Notes: generated from the letters alone by a model not told the origin. A stretch of DNA of 25,026 bases from Candidatus Acetothermia bacterium (GCA_028275195.1 JAPWVC010000006.1:1-25026), one strand, 5' to 3'. Positions 6,884 through 15,060 are shown, counted from the stretch's first letter. Numbers and translations: made by a program.

Positions 6884-9436
6884 ATGAGGCGCTTAATGGA
6901 GAAGTATGGGAAGTTTGTGATCTGGGCGATCGCGATCAGCTTCCTCCTCGGGGCGTTGGTCATCTTCACCCCTGGGAAGTTCAACATCGCCCGCCAGGGG
7001 AGCCCGGAGAGCCGCCAGACGGCCCTCTTAGTGAACGGTGAGAAGGTCACCCAGGGCCAGTTCAATGAGCAATACAACAACTTGCTGGACTACTACCGGC
7101 AGATCTATAGCCGGAGCGGGCTGGGGAGCTTCGACCTCCAGCTCCAGGGGGCCTCAGGGGCGGTCTACCAGCTCCGGCTCAAGGCGGGGGTCCTCCAGGA
7201 CCTCATCCGCCGGGTCCTCCTCGACCAGGAGGCGAGGAAGCGGGGGATCACTGTCTCCAAGGGCGAGTATGAAGCGGCCCTGGCCAAGGAGGTCGAGCGC
7301 CAGCTCAGCTCGATCCTCTCCTACTATCAGATGAGCGAGGATGAGCTGCGTGACCGCCTGGCCCAGGAGGGTAAGACCCTCGATGATTTCAAGAAGGATA
7401 TCCGCAAGGAGATCGAGAAGCACAAGGATACGCTGATCAAGCAGCTCCAGGACGAGAAGCTCCGGGCCGCGGTGGTCAAGGCCCTCTCCCCGAGCGATGA
7501 GGAGCTCCGCAATTACTTCGAGGAGAACAAGCCCCAGTTCGCCAAGCCGGAGATGATCCGGGCTCGGCACATCCTGATCAAGGTGGCTCAGGACGCACCC
7601 GCGGAGGAGGTGGCCAAGGCCCGGGCACGGATTGAGGAGGTCAAGAAGCAGCTCGATGCTGGCGGGGACTTCGCGGAGCTGGCGAAGAAGTATTCTGAGG
7701 ACGAGGGGACGGCCCAAAAGGGCGGGGACCTCGGCTGGTTCCAGCGGGGCCAGATGGTCAAGGAGTTCGAGGAGGCGGCCTTCGCCCTCCAGCCGGGCCA
7801 GGTGAGCGAGCCCGTCCGCTCGCAATATGGGTTCCACATCATCAAGCTCGAGGACCGCAAGCCGGCCACGACCTTCGAGGAGGTCAAGGACCAGGTCCGA
7901 AGCGCTTACATCTCGGAGAAGGGAGAGGAGCAGTTCAAGGAATGGTATCAGCAGGTCCGTGCCGCCGCCGAGGTGAAGATCGAGCTCCCCCTCCTCGCGG
8001 CCTACATGCTCGAGGAGAAGGATAAGGACCAGGCCCTCGCGGCCTACGAGAAGCTGGCCGCGGAAGGGAAGGAGAAGGACCTCTACCTCCCCTACTACAT
8101 TGCTCGGCTCTATGAGGAGAAGCTCCAGGAGGCCGAGAGGAGAAAGAAGGAGCTTGAGGAGGCACCCCAGCCGGACGAGGCGGCCCTGAAGGCCGTGGCA
8201 GAAGAGGTGGCTAACTACCGCCAGAAGGTCCTCGCGAACCTTTACAAGACCCTCGACGCCGCCGGAGGAGAGGAGGAGCTCTTCCAAGAGCTGCTCAATT
8301 ACGATGAGGGGAACCCTGAGCTCCACTACCGCTATGGGCAGTTCCTCAAGGACAACGGGCGGGCTGATGAGGCGCTGAAGCAACTGGACCGGACGATCGA
8401 GCTGAAGCCCGACCATCTCGGGGCCCTCATCCTCTACGGCGACATTAAGCTCGAGAAGAAGAGCTACGATGAGGCGGCCGCCAAGTATGAGCAGGCCCTG
8501 GCCCTCATCACTGACCGGGAGAGGCTGAAGCAGGTCCAGACCAAGCTCGCCCAGGCCTATATTGCGAAGCAGGACTACTCCAAGGCCGAGGGGCTCCTAG
8601 CCAAGGTCCTGGAAGCAAGCCCGGAGGATCAGCAGGCCCTGACACTGATGGGCGACCTCCTCTCGAGCACCGAGCGGTTCGCTGAGGCAGCGGATTACTA
8701 CAAGAAGGTCCTCCAGGTCGCTGGGCTGAAGCCCGAGCTCCAGGTCAAGCTCGGGACGGCCCTCCTCCGGGCCGGGAAGCTCAAGGAGGCCGGGGAGGCC
8801 TTCGAGGCCGTTATCAAGGGCCAGTCCTACTATGTCGCCGATGCCTATCTCGGCTTGGGGGATGTCCATCGGGCCGAGGGGCTGACGGAGAAGGCCCTGT
8901 CAGACTACAAGGAGGGCTTCAAGCGGAGCCAGTATCGGACTCAGCTCCGGGAGGAGCTGGGCGAGCGGATCTTGGCCCTCGACCCCGAGGATACGGGGAC
9001 ACGATTCGACCTGGCCAAGACTTACCAGCGCGATCGGGCTTATGACAAGGCCATTGCCCACTACCAGGAGCTGCTCAAGCGTCAGCCCGACTCGTTCGAT
9101 GCCCAGCAGGGCCTGGCCGAGTGCTACATGGCCAAGGAGGATTATGCCAACGCTAAGAGGGCCTATAAGGGGGCGCTCGCGCTGACCACGGACGACACGA
9201 AGCGGCTCCTCCTCTACCAGAAGGTCCTCGAGGCTGAGGAGAAGCTCGTCGGGGCAGGGAATAAGCTCGGCGAGGACGGCCTGGAGGCGCTCCTGGAGAT
9301 GGCCAAGCTCTACTTGAAGCAGGGGAAGAAGGAGAAGGCCAAGGAGCAACTGGACCGCTTGGAGAAGGAGAACCCGACCTGGAGGGCTGAGGAGGTCGCC
9401 AAGCTCAAGGCGGAGGTCACCGCGCCTGAACAGTAA
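6884..9436 (+). CDS. PpiD/SurA-like peptidyl-prolyl isomerase with TPR repeats
   Basis: Probably a membrane-anchored extracytoplasmic folding factor. Of its 850 residues, 11-28 form one hydrophobic anchor (FVIWAIAISFLLGALVIF) with basic residues before it. A SurA-type N-terminal chaperone domain follows (about 45-220), then a parvulin PpiC domain (about 226-322: RARHILIK, FAELAKKYSED, GGDLGWFQRGQM, YGFHIIKLEDR). From about 375 to the C-terminus the chain is a helical TPR array, with clear units such as NPELHYRYGQFLKDNGRADEA, SYDEAAAKYEQAL and AYDKAIAHYQELLKRQPDS. ATG at 6884 is chosen because GAGGAGG (6871-6877) is 6 nt upstream; the in-frame TTG at 6869 lies before the predicted mRNA start. 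The fusion of PpiC to a long TPR array is larger than PpiD (about 620 aa). Confidence 0.9.
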   Translation: MRRLMEKYGKFVIWAIAISFLLGALVIFTPGKFNIARQGSPESRQTALLVNGEKVTQGQFNEQYNNLLDYYRQIYSRSGLGSFDLQLQGASGAVYQLRLKAGVLQDLIRRVLLDQEARKRGITVSKGEYEAALAKEVERQLSSILSYYQMSEDELRDRLAQEGKTLDDFKKDIRKEIEKHKDTLIKQLQDEKLRAAVVKALSPSDEELRNYFEENKPQFAKPEMIRARHILIKVAQDAPAEEVAKARARIEEVKKQLDAGGDFAELAKKYSEDEGTAQKGGDLGWFQRGQMVKEFEEAAFALQPGQVSEPVRSQYGFHIIKLEDRKPATTFEEVKDQVRSAYISEKGEEQFKEWYQQVRAAAEVKIELPLLAAYMLEEKDKDQALAAYEKLAAEGKEKDLYLPYYIARLYEEKLQEAERRKKELEEAPQPDEAALKAVAEEVANYRQKVLANLYKTLDAAGGEEELFQELLNYDEGNPELHYRYGQFLKDNGRADEALKQLDRTIELKPDHLGALILYGDIKLEKKSYDEAAAKYEQALALITDRERLKQVQTKLAQAYIAKQDYSKAEGLLAKVLEASPEDQQALTLMGDLLSSTERFAEAADYYKKVLQVAGLKPELQVKLGTALLRAGKLKEAGEAFEAVIKGQSYYVADAYLGLGDVHRAEGLTEKALSDYKEGFKRSQYRTQLREELGERILALDPEDTGTRFDLAKTYQRDRAYDKAIAHYQELLKRQPDSFDAQQGLAECYMAKEDYANAKRAYKGALALTTDDTKRLLLYQKVLEAEEKLVGAGNKLGEDGLEALLEMAKLYLKQGKKEKAKEQLDRLEKENPTWRAEEVAKLKAEVTAPEQ

Positions 9437-9443
9437 TCATGTC

Positions 9444-10079
9444 ATGGAGGGCTTCGCTAGGCTCGTCGAGCTGGTGGCCCGCCTGCGCTCGCCCGCGCCG
9501 GAGGGCTGTCCTTGGGATCGGGCCCAGACCCATGCCTCCCTGAAGGGGATGCTCCTCGAGGAGGCTTACGAGGCGATTGCCGCGATCGAGAGTGGCGACC
9601 CTGAGGCGCTCAAGGACGAGCTGGGCGATCTTCTCCTGCACATCGTCTTCCAAGCCCAGATCGCGCGCGAGGCCGGGGAGTTCACCATCGAGGATGTGAT
9701 CGCGAGCCTGAATGAGAAGCTGGTCCGCCGCCACCCCCATGTCTTCGGAGGAGAGAGGGTTGAAAGCCCCCAAGAGGTCCGTGCCCAATGGGAGAAGATC
9801 AAGCGCGCTGAAGGGAGGCGGCCTCTGGATCCGCATCTCCCGGCACTCGTTGCCGCGTGGAAAGCCCAGGACTACCTGGCCGACTTGGGCCAAGATCAAG
9901 AAAAGGTCCAGATGCAGGGCGATGAGTTAAGGTCGTTCCTCGGCCCAGGTGACCCTGAAGAGGGGATCGGGGCGCTCCTCTTCCGCGTTGTGGCCCTGGC
10001 GCGGGAGCTGGGGGTCGAGCCGGAAGCGGCCCTCCGCCGCTTTACGGAGAAGGTGCTGGATGCGCACGCTTCTCGTTGA
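9444..10079 (+). CDS. mazG: MazG-family nucleoside triphosphate pyrophosphohydrolase
   Basis: Hydrolyses (d)NTPs to monophosphate and pyrophosphate, cleaning up non-canonical nucleotides. The first MazG domain is intact: GCPWDRAQTH (21-30), LLEEAYE with E39, E40 and E43, and DELGDLL with E59 and D62, the metal-binding set. The HPHVFGG stretch (97-103) and linker QWEKIK are typical. The second domain is short and altered: EEGIGALLF (172-180) replaces the usual EExGDLLF and so lacks the metal-binding Asp. Total length is 211 residues versus about 260 in E. coli. It starts 7 nt after the chaperone gene, and its last 20 nt overlap the next gene. Confidence 0.95.
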   Translation: MEGFARLVELVARLRSPAPEGCPWDRAQTHASLKGMLLEEAYEAIAAIESGDPEALKDELGDLLLHIVFQAQIAREAGEFTIEDVIASLNEKLVRRHPHVFGGERVESPQEVRAQWEKIKRAEGRRPLDPHLPALVAAWKAQDYLADLGQDQEKVQMQGDELRSFLGPGDPEEGIGALLFRVVALARELGVEPEAALRRFTEKVLDAHASR

Positions 10080-10290
10080 GCTAGAAGAGCGGGAGATCCA
10101 CTTCCTAGGGGCGGTCATCGAGGGGTATGACGGGCTTGCCATGCTTTCTCGTGACTATGAGGTCATCGACGGGCGGACCTTCTTCCGGCTCCTCGTCGGC
10201 CCGGGGTTCGAGGAGGAGGTCGAGCGCCTCTTGGAGGAATTGAAGGAGTATGCGGCGATCGGCGAGATTCGCCAGGCTCTTCCCGGATGA
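10060..10290 (+). CDS. Small DUF4911-like protein
   Basis: A 76-residue protein with no known function. The chain MRTLLVELEEREIHFLGAVI, followed by EGYDGLAMLSRDYEVIDG, and ending in a Glu-rich helix (GFEEEVERLLEELKEY), resembles the DUF4911 family, in which an IHF/Y...EGYDGLA core is followed by a beta hairpin and a helix. The fold looks like a small alpha/beta regulatory domain. ATG at 10060 is used because the family begins there; an upstream reading in the same frame only repeats mazG out of frame. It overlaps mazG by 20 nt and the HAD gene by 41 nt, so the three are very probably co-translated. The family assignment is from memory of the motif. Confidence 0.75.
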   Translation: MRTLLVELEEREIHFLGAVIEGYDGLAMLSRDYEVIDGRTFFRLLVGPGFEEEVERLLEELKEYAAIGEIRQALPG

Positions 10291-10765
10291 GGAGCTGGCC
10301 TCCATCTTCGAGCTGGACCCCTCGAGGCTGAAGGCGGCGGGGAAGCGGGGGATCATCTTCGATCTGGACAATACTCTCGGGCCACGCGGGGCACAGGAGT
10401 TGGATGGAGCGGTCCTGGAGCTGCTCGACCGGCTGCGAGCGAAGGGCCTCCTCATCGGGATCTTGAGCAATGATGAGGGGCTCACGCGCGGGGGACTCCG
10501 AGCCGGGCTCGAGGGCTATCCAATATATTTCGATGCCCGCAAGCCGCGGCGGCAGGGGTTCCGCCAGCTCCTCCGCGAGATGGCCCTCAAGCCGGAGGAA
10601 GCAGTAATGGTCGGGGATAACCTCTTCACTGATATCTGGGGAGCGAAGCGGCTCGGGCTCTACGCGATCTTGGTCAGCCCTTTCGATCCTCGGGAGCCCT
10701 TCCACATCAGGCTCGTCCGGCTCGCTGCCAGAATGATCTTATCCCTGCGGAGGCTCTTGGTCTAA
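10250..10765 (+). CDS. YqeG-family HAD phosphatase (HAD class IIIA)
   Basis: A 171-residue haloacid-dehalogenase hydrolase. All four HAD motifs are visible: DLDNTL (D38 nucleophile, D40 acid), the Ser of ILSNDE (S73), Lys in DARKPRR (K98), and GDNLFTDIWGAKRLG (122-136). The N-terminal PDEELASIFELDPSRLKAAGKRGIIFDLDNTL is characteristic of the YqeG family, whose members resemble PGP1-type phosphatidylglycerophosphate phosphatases in mitochondria and some bacteria. The physiological substrate here is unproven. The first 41 nt overlap the DUF4911-like gene. GGAGG at 10233-10237 is 12 nt upstream and an AAGGAG is immediately adjacent to ATG, so initiation may depend on coupling. It is the last gene of the operon and convergent with hypF. 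Confidence 0.9.
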   Translation: MRRSARFARLFPDEELASIFELDPSRLKAAGKRGIIFDLDNTLGPRGAQELDGAVLELLDRLRAKGLLIGILSNDEGLTRGGLRAGLEGYPIYFDARKPRRQGFRQLLREMALKPEEAVMVGDNLFTDIWGAKRLGLYAILVSPFDPREPFHIRLVRLAARMILSLRRLLV

Positions 10766-10766
10766 T

Positions 10767-10786
10767 CTAGCCTAAGCCCAGGCTAG
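10767..10786. terminator. Hairpin between convergent genes (candidate bidirectional terminator)
   Basis: A perfect 7-bp inverted repeat, CTAGCCT (10767-10773) and AGGCTAG (10780-10786), with a 6-nt loop, lies just after the HAD stop and overlaps the hypF stop codon. No U-run follows on either strand, so it may be a weak terminator or a 3'-end stabiliser. Confidence 0.45.
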
Positions 10787-13074
10787 GCCCGGCCGAGTCG
10801 GAGCCTCGTCCCGGCTACGACCGCCTGGCCGAAGGAGACCCCTCCGTCCCCGCAGGGGACCTTCTCGCCCACATAGAGCCTGAGACCGGCTTGCTCTACT
10901 TCAGCTTTGATGGTGCTCACAATCGCTTCGTTGTAGGCCACCCCGCCGGCAAGCGCGACCTCCTTAAGGCCATTCTCCCGAGCAGCCGCGATCGCCAGCC
11001 TCGCCAGCCCCGCGGCCAGGGCCCACTGGGCCGTCGCGGCCAGATCGGCTGCGCTATGCCCTTCTTTGAGCTCGAGCAGCCTCAGGAAGAGGCGAGGGGT
11101 GTCCAGGACCGGGCGATCGCCTTCCATTGTGAAGGGCAGCTCCAGCTCGAGGGCCTGCCCGCCGCGGGCTGCGGCCTCGAGCTTCATTGCCGGCTCGCCC
11201 TCGTAGGTCCGCTCAGAGCAGATCCCGAGGAGCGCGCTCACCGCATCAAGGAACCGCCCGGAGCTGCTAGTCCAGAAGAGGTTCAACCTTCGCTCGAGCT
11301 GCCTCATCACTAGGTCGAGCTCTCGCGGGCTGCGGAAATGGAGATGGCTCTCTAGGGCCTGTTTGAGCTTTGGGCCCCTCAGTCCAGCGGCGAAGAGGAA
11401 GCCCGCGGCCATCCGCGCAGGGAACCGGGTTGCGAGGTCCCCGCCGGCCATCGGGACGCTCTTCAGTCCCCCGAGCCTCTTGAAGTCGGCCCGATCGGCG
11501 AGGAGGACCTCTCCGCCCCAGATCCGGCCATCAGTGCCGTAGCCGACCCCATCCGCGGCAATGCCGACCGCTCGCTCCAGGCCGTGCTCGCCCAGGACAG
11601 CGGCGATGTGTGCATGGTGATGCTGGACGCGGATGACCTTCTCCCCCAGCTCCCCGGCTAGCTGGCTCGTGAGGAACCGTGGATGGAGGTCGCAGGCCAG
11701 GACGCGGGGGAGCCTCGCCCCGGTGATCGAGAGCAGGTGCGCGATGGCCTCCCGGAGGAATTGGAAGGTCTCCAGATCATCGACATGGCCGATGTGCTGG
11801 GAGAGGTAGCATCTCCCATCGAGGTAGAGCGTGAAGGCGTTGTTCAACTCCGCGCCGAGGGCAAGGAGGGGCTCCTCCCCTAAGTCCAGCTCGAGGGGGG
11901 TGGGGACCCAGCCCCTGGATCGCCTGATGAACCTCCAGCCGAGGCTATGCCGGAGGACGGAGTCGTCGCACCTTGCGACGATCTCCCGATCGTGGAGGAG
12001 GAAGTCGTCCGCGATCCCCTCCAAGCGGCCCTGGATCTCCCGGTTCTCGATGAGCATCGGCCTCCCGGGCATGTTGGCCGAGGTCATCACCAACGGGAAA
12101 TCCAGATGATTAAAGAGCAGGTAGTGCAGCCCAGTGTAGGGGAGCATGATCCCGACATTGTGGAGGCCTGGTGCGACCGAGGGGGCGAGCGCCCCTTGGG
12201 CTTCCGCTCCGGGCCGCTTGTTCAAGACCACGATCGGCCGCCTCGGGGAGCGGAGCATCTCCCATTCCTGCGGCGAGACCTCGGCGAGCTGGGGGATCTG
12301 GACCTCCGTTGCCATCAGCGCGAACGGCTGGGCCGGGCGGCCGAGCCTCTGGCGGAGACGGGAGACGACCTCCTCACTCGTGGCATCGCAGGCTAGATGA
12401 GTTCCCCCCAGCCCCTTGATGGCCACGATCCTTCCAGCCTTAAGGGCTAAAGCGGCCTTGAGGATCGGATCGCCCTCGGGTGAGCCATTGAAATAGAGCC
12501 GCGGGCCGCAGGCCGGGCAGGCGATCGTCTGGGCATGATAGCGCCGATCGAGCGGGTCGGTGTATTCCCTCATGCAAGCGGGGCACATCGGGAACTCCGC
12601 GAAGGAGGTCCGCTCGCGATCGTAGGGGAGGGCCCGGATCGTGGTGAACCGCGGGCCGCAATTCGTGCAGGAGGTGGCCCAATAGCCGCGGTAGCGGCCC
12701 TCGCCCTCAATATCCTCTAAGCATTCGGCACAGATCGCCGTATCCGGCGGGATCGTCCCCGAGCTCCCCTCCCCGGCCCCGGAGCGCTCGATCCGGAAGG
12801 GGCCAAGCTCATGGCCGTCGAGGGGGAGTTCCTCGATCCGTAGCTCTTCGATCTCAGCGAGCGGGGGCTTCCTCTCCTCCAGGTCCTGGAGGAATCGCCT
12901 GATCTGGTCCGGCGAGCCCTGGACGATGATCTCGACCCCGGCATCGCCGAGGTTCTTCACACTCCCGGAGAGGCCATTCCCCACCGCGATCCGGTAGACG
13001 AACGGCCGGAAGCCGACCCCCTGGACGATCCCCTTGACCGAGATCCTCTGCCGGATGAGCCCCTTGGCCTTCAC
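10783..13074 (-). CDS. hypF: Carbamoyltransferase HypF ([NiFe]-hydrogenase maturation)
   Basis: HypF uses carbamoyl phosphate and ATP to make the thiocarbamate on HypE that becomes the cyanide ligands of [NiFe]-hydrogenase. The 763 residues contain an acylphosphatase domain (about 9-98, VKGIVQGVGFRPFVYRIA), a double zinc-finger region with C115/C118/C136/C139 and C164/C167/C186/C189, a YrdC-like domain (about 205-380), and a Kae1-like C-terminal domain (VQHHHAHIAAVL, ADGVGYGTDG, ALAGGVAYNEAI, CGDGGVSFGQ). Length is normal. The start is GTG at 13074, sharing GTGA with the hypA stop. hypB, hypC, hypD, hypE and hydrogenase genes are not in the window, so the hyp set must be scattered or partial. 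Confidence 0.97.
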   Translation of the reverse strand: MKAKGLIRQRISVKGIVQGVGFRPFVYRIAVGNGLSGSVKNLGDAGVEIIVQGSPDQIRRFLQDLEERKPPLAEIEELRIEELPLDGHELGPFRIERSGAGEGSSGTIPPDTAICAECLEDIEGEGRYRGYWATSCTNCGPRFTTIRALPYDRERTSFAEFPMCPACMREYTDPLDRRYHAQTIACPACGPRLYFNGSPEGDPILKAALALKAGRIVAIKGLGGTHLACDATSEEVVSRLRQRLGRPAQPFALMATEVQIPQLAEVSPQEWEMLRSPRRPIVVLNKRPGAEAQGALAPSVAPGLHNVGIMLPYTGLHYLLFNHLDFPLVMTSANMPGRPMLIENREIQGRLEGIADDFLLHDREIVARCDDSVLRHSLGWRFIRRSRGWVPTPLELDLGEEPLLALGAELNNAFTLYLDGRCYLSQHIGHVDDLETFQFLREAIAHLLSITGARLPRVLACDLHPRFLTSQLAGELGEKVIRVQHHHAHIAAVLGEHGLERAVGIAADGVGYGTDGRIWGGEVLLADRADFKRLGGLKSVPMAGGDLATRFPARMAAGFLFAAGLRGPKLKQALESHLHFRSPRELDLVMRQLERRLNLFWTSSSGRFLDAVSALLGICSERTYEGEPAMKLEAAARGGQALELELPFTMEGDRPVLDTPRLFLRLLELKEGHSAADLAATAQWALAAGLARLAIAAARENGLKEVALAGGVAYNEAIVSTIKAEVEQAGLRLYVGEKVPCGDGGVSFGQAVVAGTRLRLGRA

Positions 13075-13466
13075 TTCCCGACCTCCTCAGGGGCCGAGAG
13101 GACCAATTGGACCAGCTCGAGCTCCCGCCCGTGGATCAGCTCCACCAAGCCCCCGCAGCGGGGGCACTCCAGGATCGGGGCGAGGAAGTGGAAGGAGGGA
13201 TCATCACAGTAGCCGACTGGGCCGCGGTAGCCGCAGCTCTGGCAGGAGACGAGGGCCTTGACCTCCTCCAAGACCAATTTGGAGCCTTCAAGCGGGGTTG
13301 AGAGGGTGAGGATCTCATAAGCCTGCTTCAGGGCCTCATCCGAGAGGAGGCGGAGCTCGCCCTTCCGCAGGTGGACCTCTTCGACCTTCTCCCCCGCCAG
13401 GCCCCGCTCGGCCAACTGGGCCAGGACCGCCCGGACGAGCTCTTCCGCGACAGAGTATTCGTGCAC
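13071..13466 (-). CDS. hypA: Hydrogenase nickel-insertion protein HypA
   Basis: HypA delivers nickel to [NiFe]-hydrogenase together with HypB. The start is set at GTG 13466, because the family needs an N-terminal Met-His-Glu for nickel binding and the reading there is M-H-E-Y-S; GAGGGGG lies a few nt upstream. An in-frame ATG at 13514 would add 16 residues and bury the nickel-binding His. The 131-residue product has the zinc-site pairs CQSC (C75, C78) and CPRC (C101, C104). The stop overlaps the hypF start by 4 nt (GTGA). It lies 83 nt after the Crp-like gene. Confidence 0.94.
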   Translation of the reverse strand: MHEYSVAEELVRAVLAQLAERGLAGEKVEEVHLRKGELRLLSDEALKQAYEILTLSTPLEGSKLVLEEVKALVSCQSCGYRGPVGYCDDPSFHFLAPILECPRCGGLVELIHGRELELVQLVLSAPEEVGK

Positions 13467-13468
13467 CC

Positions 13469-13551
13469 TGACCCCCTCAAATGGAGTCTCAGCGGGCTTC
13501 GCTCGAGCTGCCATGACCCGGGTCAGCCGGGCGGGAGATCTGGGTCAGATC
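13469..13551. promoter_or_regulatory. Cluster of TGACCC/GGGTCA motifs upstream of hypA (candidate operator)
   Basis: Four copies of TGACCC or its complement occur in about 80 bp: 13469-13474, 13514-13519, 13520-13525 and 13542-13547. Two form the perfect 12-bp palindrome TGACCCGGGTCA (13514-13525). A second perfect inverted repeat, GATCTG-GGT-CAGATC, spans 13537-13551 and touches the crp-like stop codon. I see no good promoter boxes here. Either a regulator site or transcript hairpins are possible; chance is not excluded in GC-rich DNA. Confidence 0.3.
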
Positions 13552-14296
13552 AAGAGCCCTCCGAGACGGAGGAAAGGGTCGGCTCAGCCAGCCGCTCCAG
13601 TCCGGCCCGATCGCGGATGTAGATCTTATGCCCCACGAGCTCCACCAGCCCCCTCTCCCGCAGGCGGGAGAGGGTCCGGATCGCCGTCTCCGTGGAGATC
13701 CCGGCCATCTCCGCCAGCTCGGCCCGTGAGAGGTCGATCCCAAGATAGAGGCGATCCCCCTCGGGGACTCCGCAGACCTCCCCGATCTTCAGGAGGAGCC
13801 GGGCCAGTCGCTCAGTGCTCCCCTCGTAGGAGATCTCCAGGAGCCGGTTCTGGAAGCTCTTCAACTCCCGGGCCAGCTTCTCGATCAGGTTGATCGCCAC
13901 CTGGGGGTGGCGGCGGAGGAAGTCGAGGAACGCCCCCCGCTCGATGAAGTAGAGCTTCGTCGGCTCGAGCGTCTTGGCGTAGGCTGTATAAGTCTCCTGA
14001 TCGAACATCGTCTTCTCCCCCAAAAGCTCGCCCGGCCCGACCAGCTTGAGGATCTGCCGCTTCCCCTTGCTCGAGCGCTTCGCTAGCTTCACCCGGCCCC
14101 GACAGACGATATAAAGCCCGAAGGCTAGCTCCCCCTCCTGGAAGATCACCTCATCCTTGTCATATTCGATCGGGCGGAGGAGCGAGGCCAGCTCCCGCTG
14201 CCCCTCCTCATTCAGAGAGGAGAAGATCCAAGGGCCCTCGCCCTCACAGCTCTCCTCCCAGAAGATCATCTTCCGATCACCCTCCTGTTTGGTCAT
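13550..14296 (-). CDS. Crp/Fnr-family transcription regulator
   Basis: A 248-residue DNA-binding regulator. Residues about 25-140 form the cyclic-nucleotide-binding-type beta barrel (IFQEGELAFGLYIVCRGRVKL, LVGPGELLGE), then a long dimer helix, then a winged helix (about 187-222, LSRAELAEMAGISTETAIRT, LSRLRERGLVEL). The phosphate-binding Arg-Ser/Thr of cAMP-binding CRP is replaced (YTAYAKTL, about 103-110). The three Cys (17, 65, 175) do not match the four-Cys Fe-S pattern of FNR, so the signal is unknown. ATG at 14296 is chosen because AAGGGG (14303-14308) lies 6 nt upstream. Its first 20 nt overlap the DUF502 gene, and hypA-hypF follow, so it may control them. Confidence 0.93.
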   Translation of the reverse strand: MTKQEGDRKMIFWEESCEGEGPWIFSSLNEEGQRELASLLRPIEYDKDEVIFQEGELAFGLYIVCRGRVKLAKRSSKGKRQILKLVGPGELLGEKTMFDQETYTAYAKTLEPTKLYFIERGAFLDFLRRHPQVAINLIEKLARELKSFQNRLLEISYEGSTERLARLLLKIGEVCGVPEGDRLYLGIDLSRAELAEMAGISTETAIRTLSRLRERGLVELVGHKIYIRDRAGLERLAEPTLSSVSEGS

Positions 14297-15044
14297 TATA
14301 GTCCCCTTGCGGAGCGGGCTCAAATCGGGCCACCTCCTTCCTCCCCCGCCGGAGCCGGAATAGCCGCTCCAGCCAGCTCGGCCGTCCCACCGGGGGCCCT
14401 TCTTCCTCTTCCAGCTCCAGCCCGGGGACGATCACCCCTCCGGAGATGACCAGCCTGAGCCCCTCCTCGACGCTCACCTTAGTGTAGATCACCTCCTCCT
14501 TGGGGATGAACAGGACCCACCCGGAGAAGGGGTTCGGGGAGGTCGGGGCATAAACGGTGACCAGCTCGTCCCCCAGGGCTTCGCCCAGCTTCCCCGTCTC
14601 CTCTTGGGTGATGAACCCGAGGGTATAGACCCCCTTCCGGGGGTATTGGACTAAGACGACCTTCTTGAAGGCCGGGACATCAGCCCGAAAGAGCGCGTTC
14701 GTCACTTGCTTCGTGATCCCATAGGCCTGGTTGATCAAGGGGAGCCGCTGGAGGAGCCGCTCGAGGTAGCGGTGGAGGGCCCGCCCGGCGTAGTGCCGTG
14801 TCATGAACCCCAAAAGCCAGATGAGGGCTACGGTGGCGACGATCGTGAGCGAGAATTCAGCGAGCGAGACCCACCAGTGCTTCCCCCAAAGGCCCGTGAG
14901 GAAGGCCCCAAGGGTGGCATCGGTCAGGCGGAGGAAGAAGCGGTAGATGAGCCAAAGGATATAAATAGTCGCGAGGATCGGGAGGGTGACCCAGAGGCCC
15001 CGGACGAAATCCCTTCGAGCACTGCGGAAGAGCGCTCTCAACAT
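14277..15044 (-). CDS. DUF502 family membrane protein
   Basis: A 255-residue inner-membrane protein of unknown function. Two transmembrane helices lie at about 18-40 and 60-81. The soluble part has the family signatures PLINQAYGITKQV (about 102-114), LGFITQE and VYAPTSPNPFSGWVLFIPKE. The C-terminus is charged (Glu-rich, then Arg-rich). ATG at 15044 is taken because the hydrophobic core starts soon after it and a good promoter sits 17-45 bp upstream; a longer reading to 15155 would run through that promoter and half of the csp terminator and has no family similarity. Its 3' end overlaps the Crp-like gene by 20 nt, so the two are co-transcribed. Confidence 0.9.
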   Translation of the reverse strand: MLRALFRSARRDFVRGLWVTLPILATIYILWLIYRFFLRLTDATLGAFLTGLWGKHWWVSLAEFSLTIVATVALIWLLGFMTRHYAGRALHRYLERLLQRLPLINQAYGITKQVTNALFRADVPAFKKVVLVQYPRKGVYTLGFITQEETGKLGEALGDELVTVYAPTSPNPFSGWVLFIPKEEVIYTKVSVEEGLRLVISGGVIVPGLELEEEEGPPVGRPSWLERLFRLRRGRKEVARFEPAPQGDYNDQTGG

Positions 15045-15060
15045 CTCCCCTTTCGTTGCG

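Noticed and set aside
7154..8416. A 420-codon open frame on the minus strand opposite the PpiC-TPR gene
   Set aside because: It is very Leu-rich, has no recognisable motif or ribosome binding site, and mirrors the codon pattern of a well-supported gene on the other strand.
13467..13514. Longer HypA starting at ATG 13514
   Set aside because: It would bury the N-terminal Met-His-Glu that binds nickel, and the ribosome binding site points to GTG 13466.
13550..14296. Calling the regulator FNR or CRP proper
   Set aside because: The Fe-S Cys pattern and the cAMP-contacting residues are both absent, so only the family name is justified.
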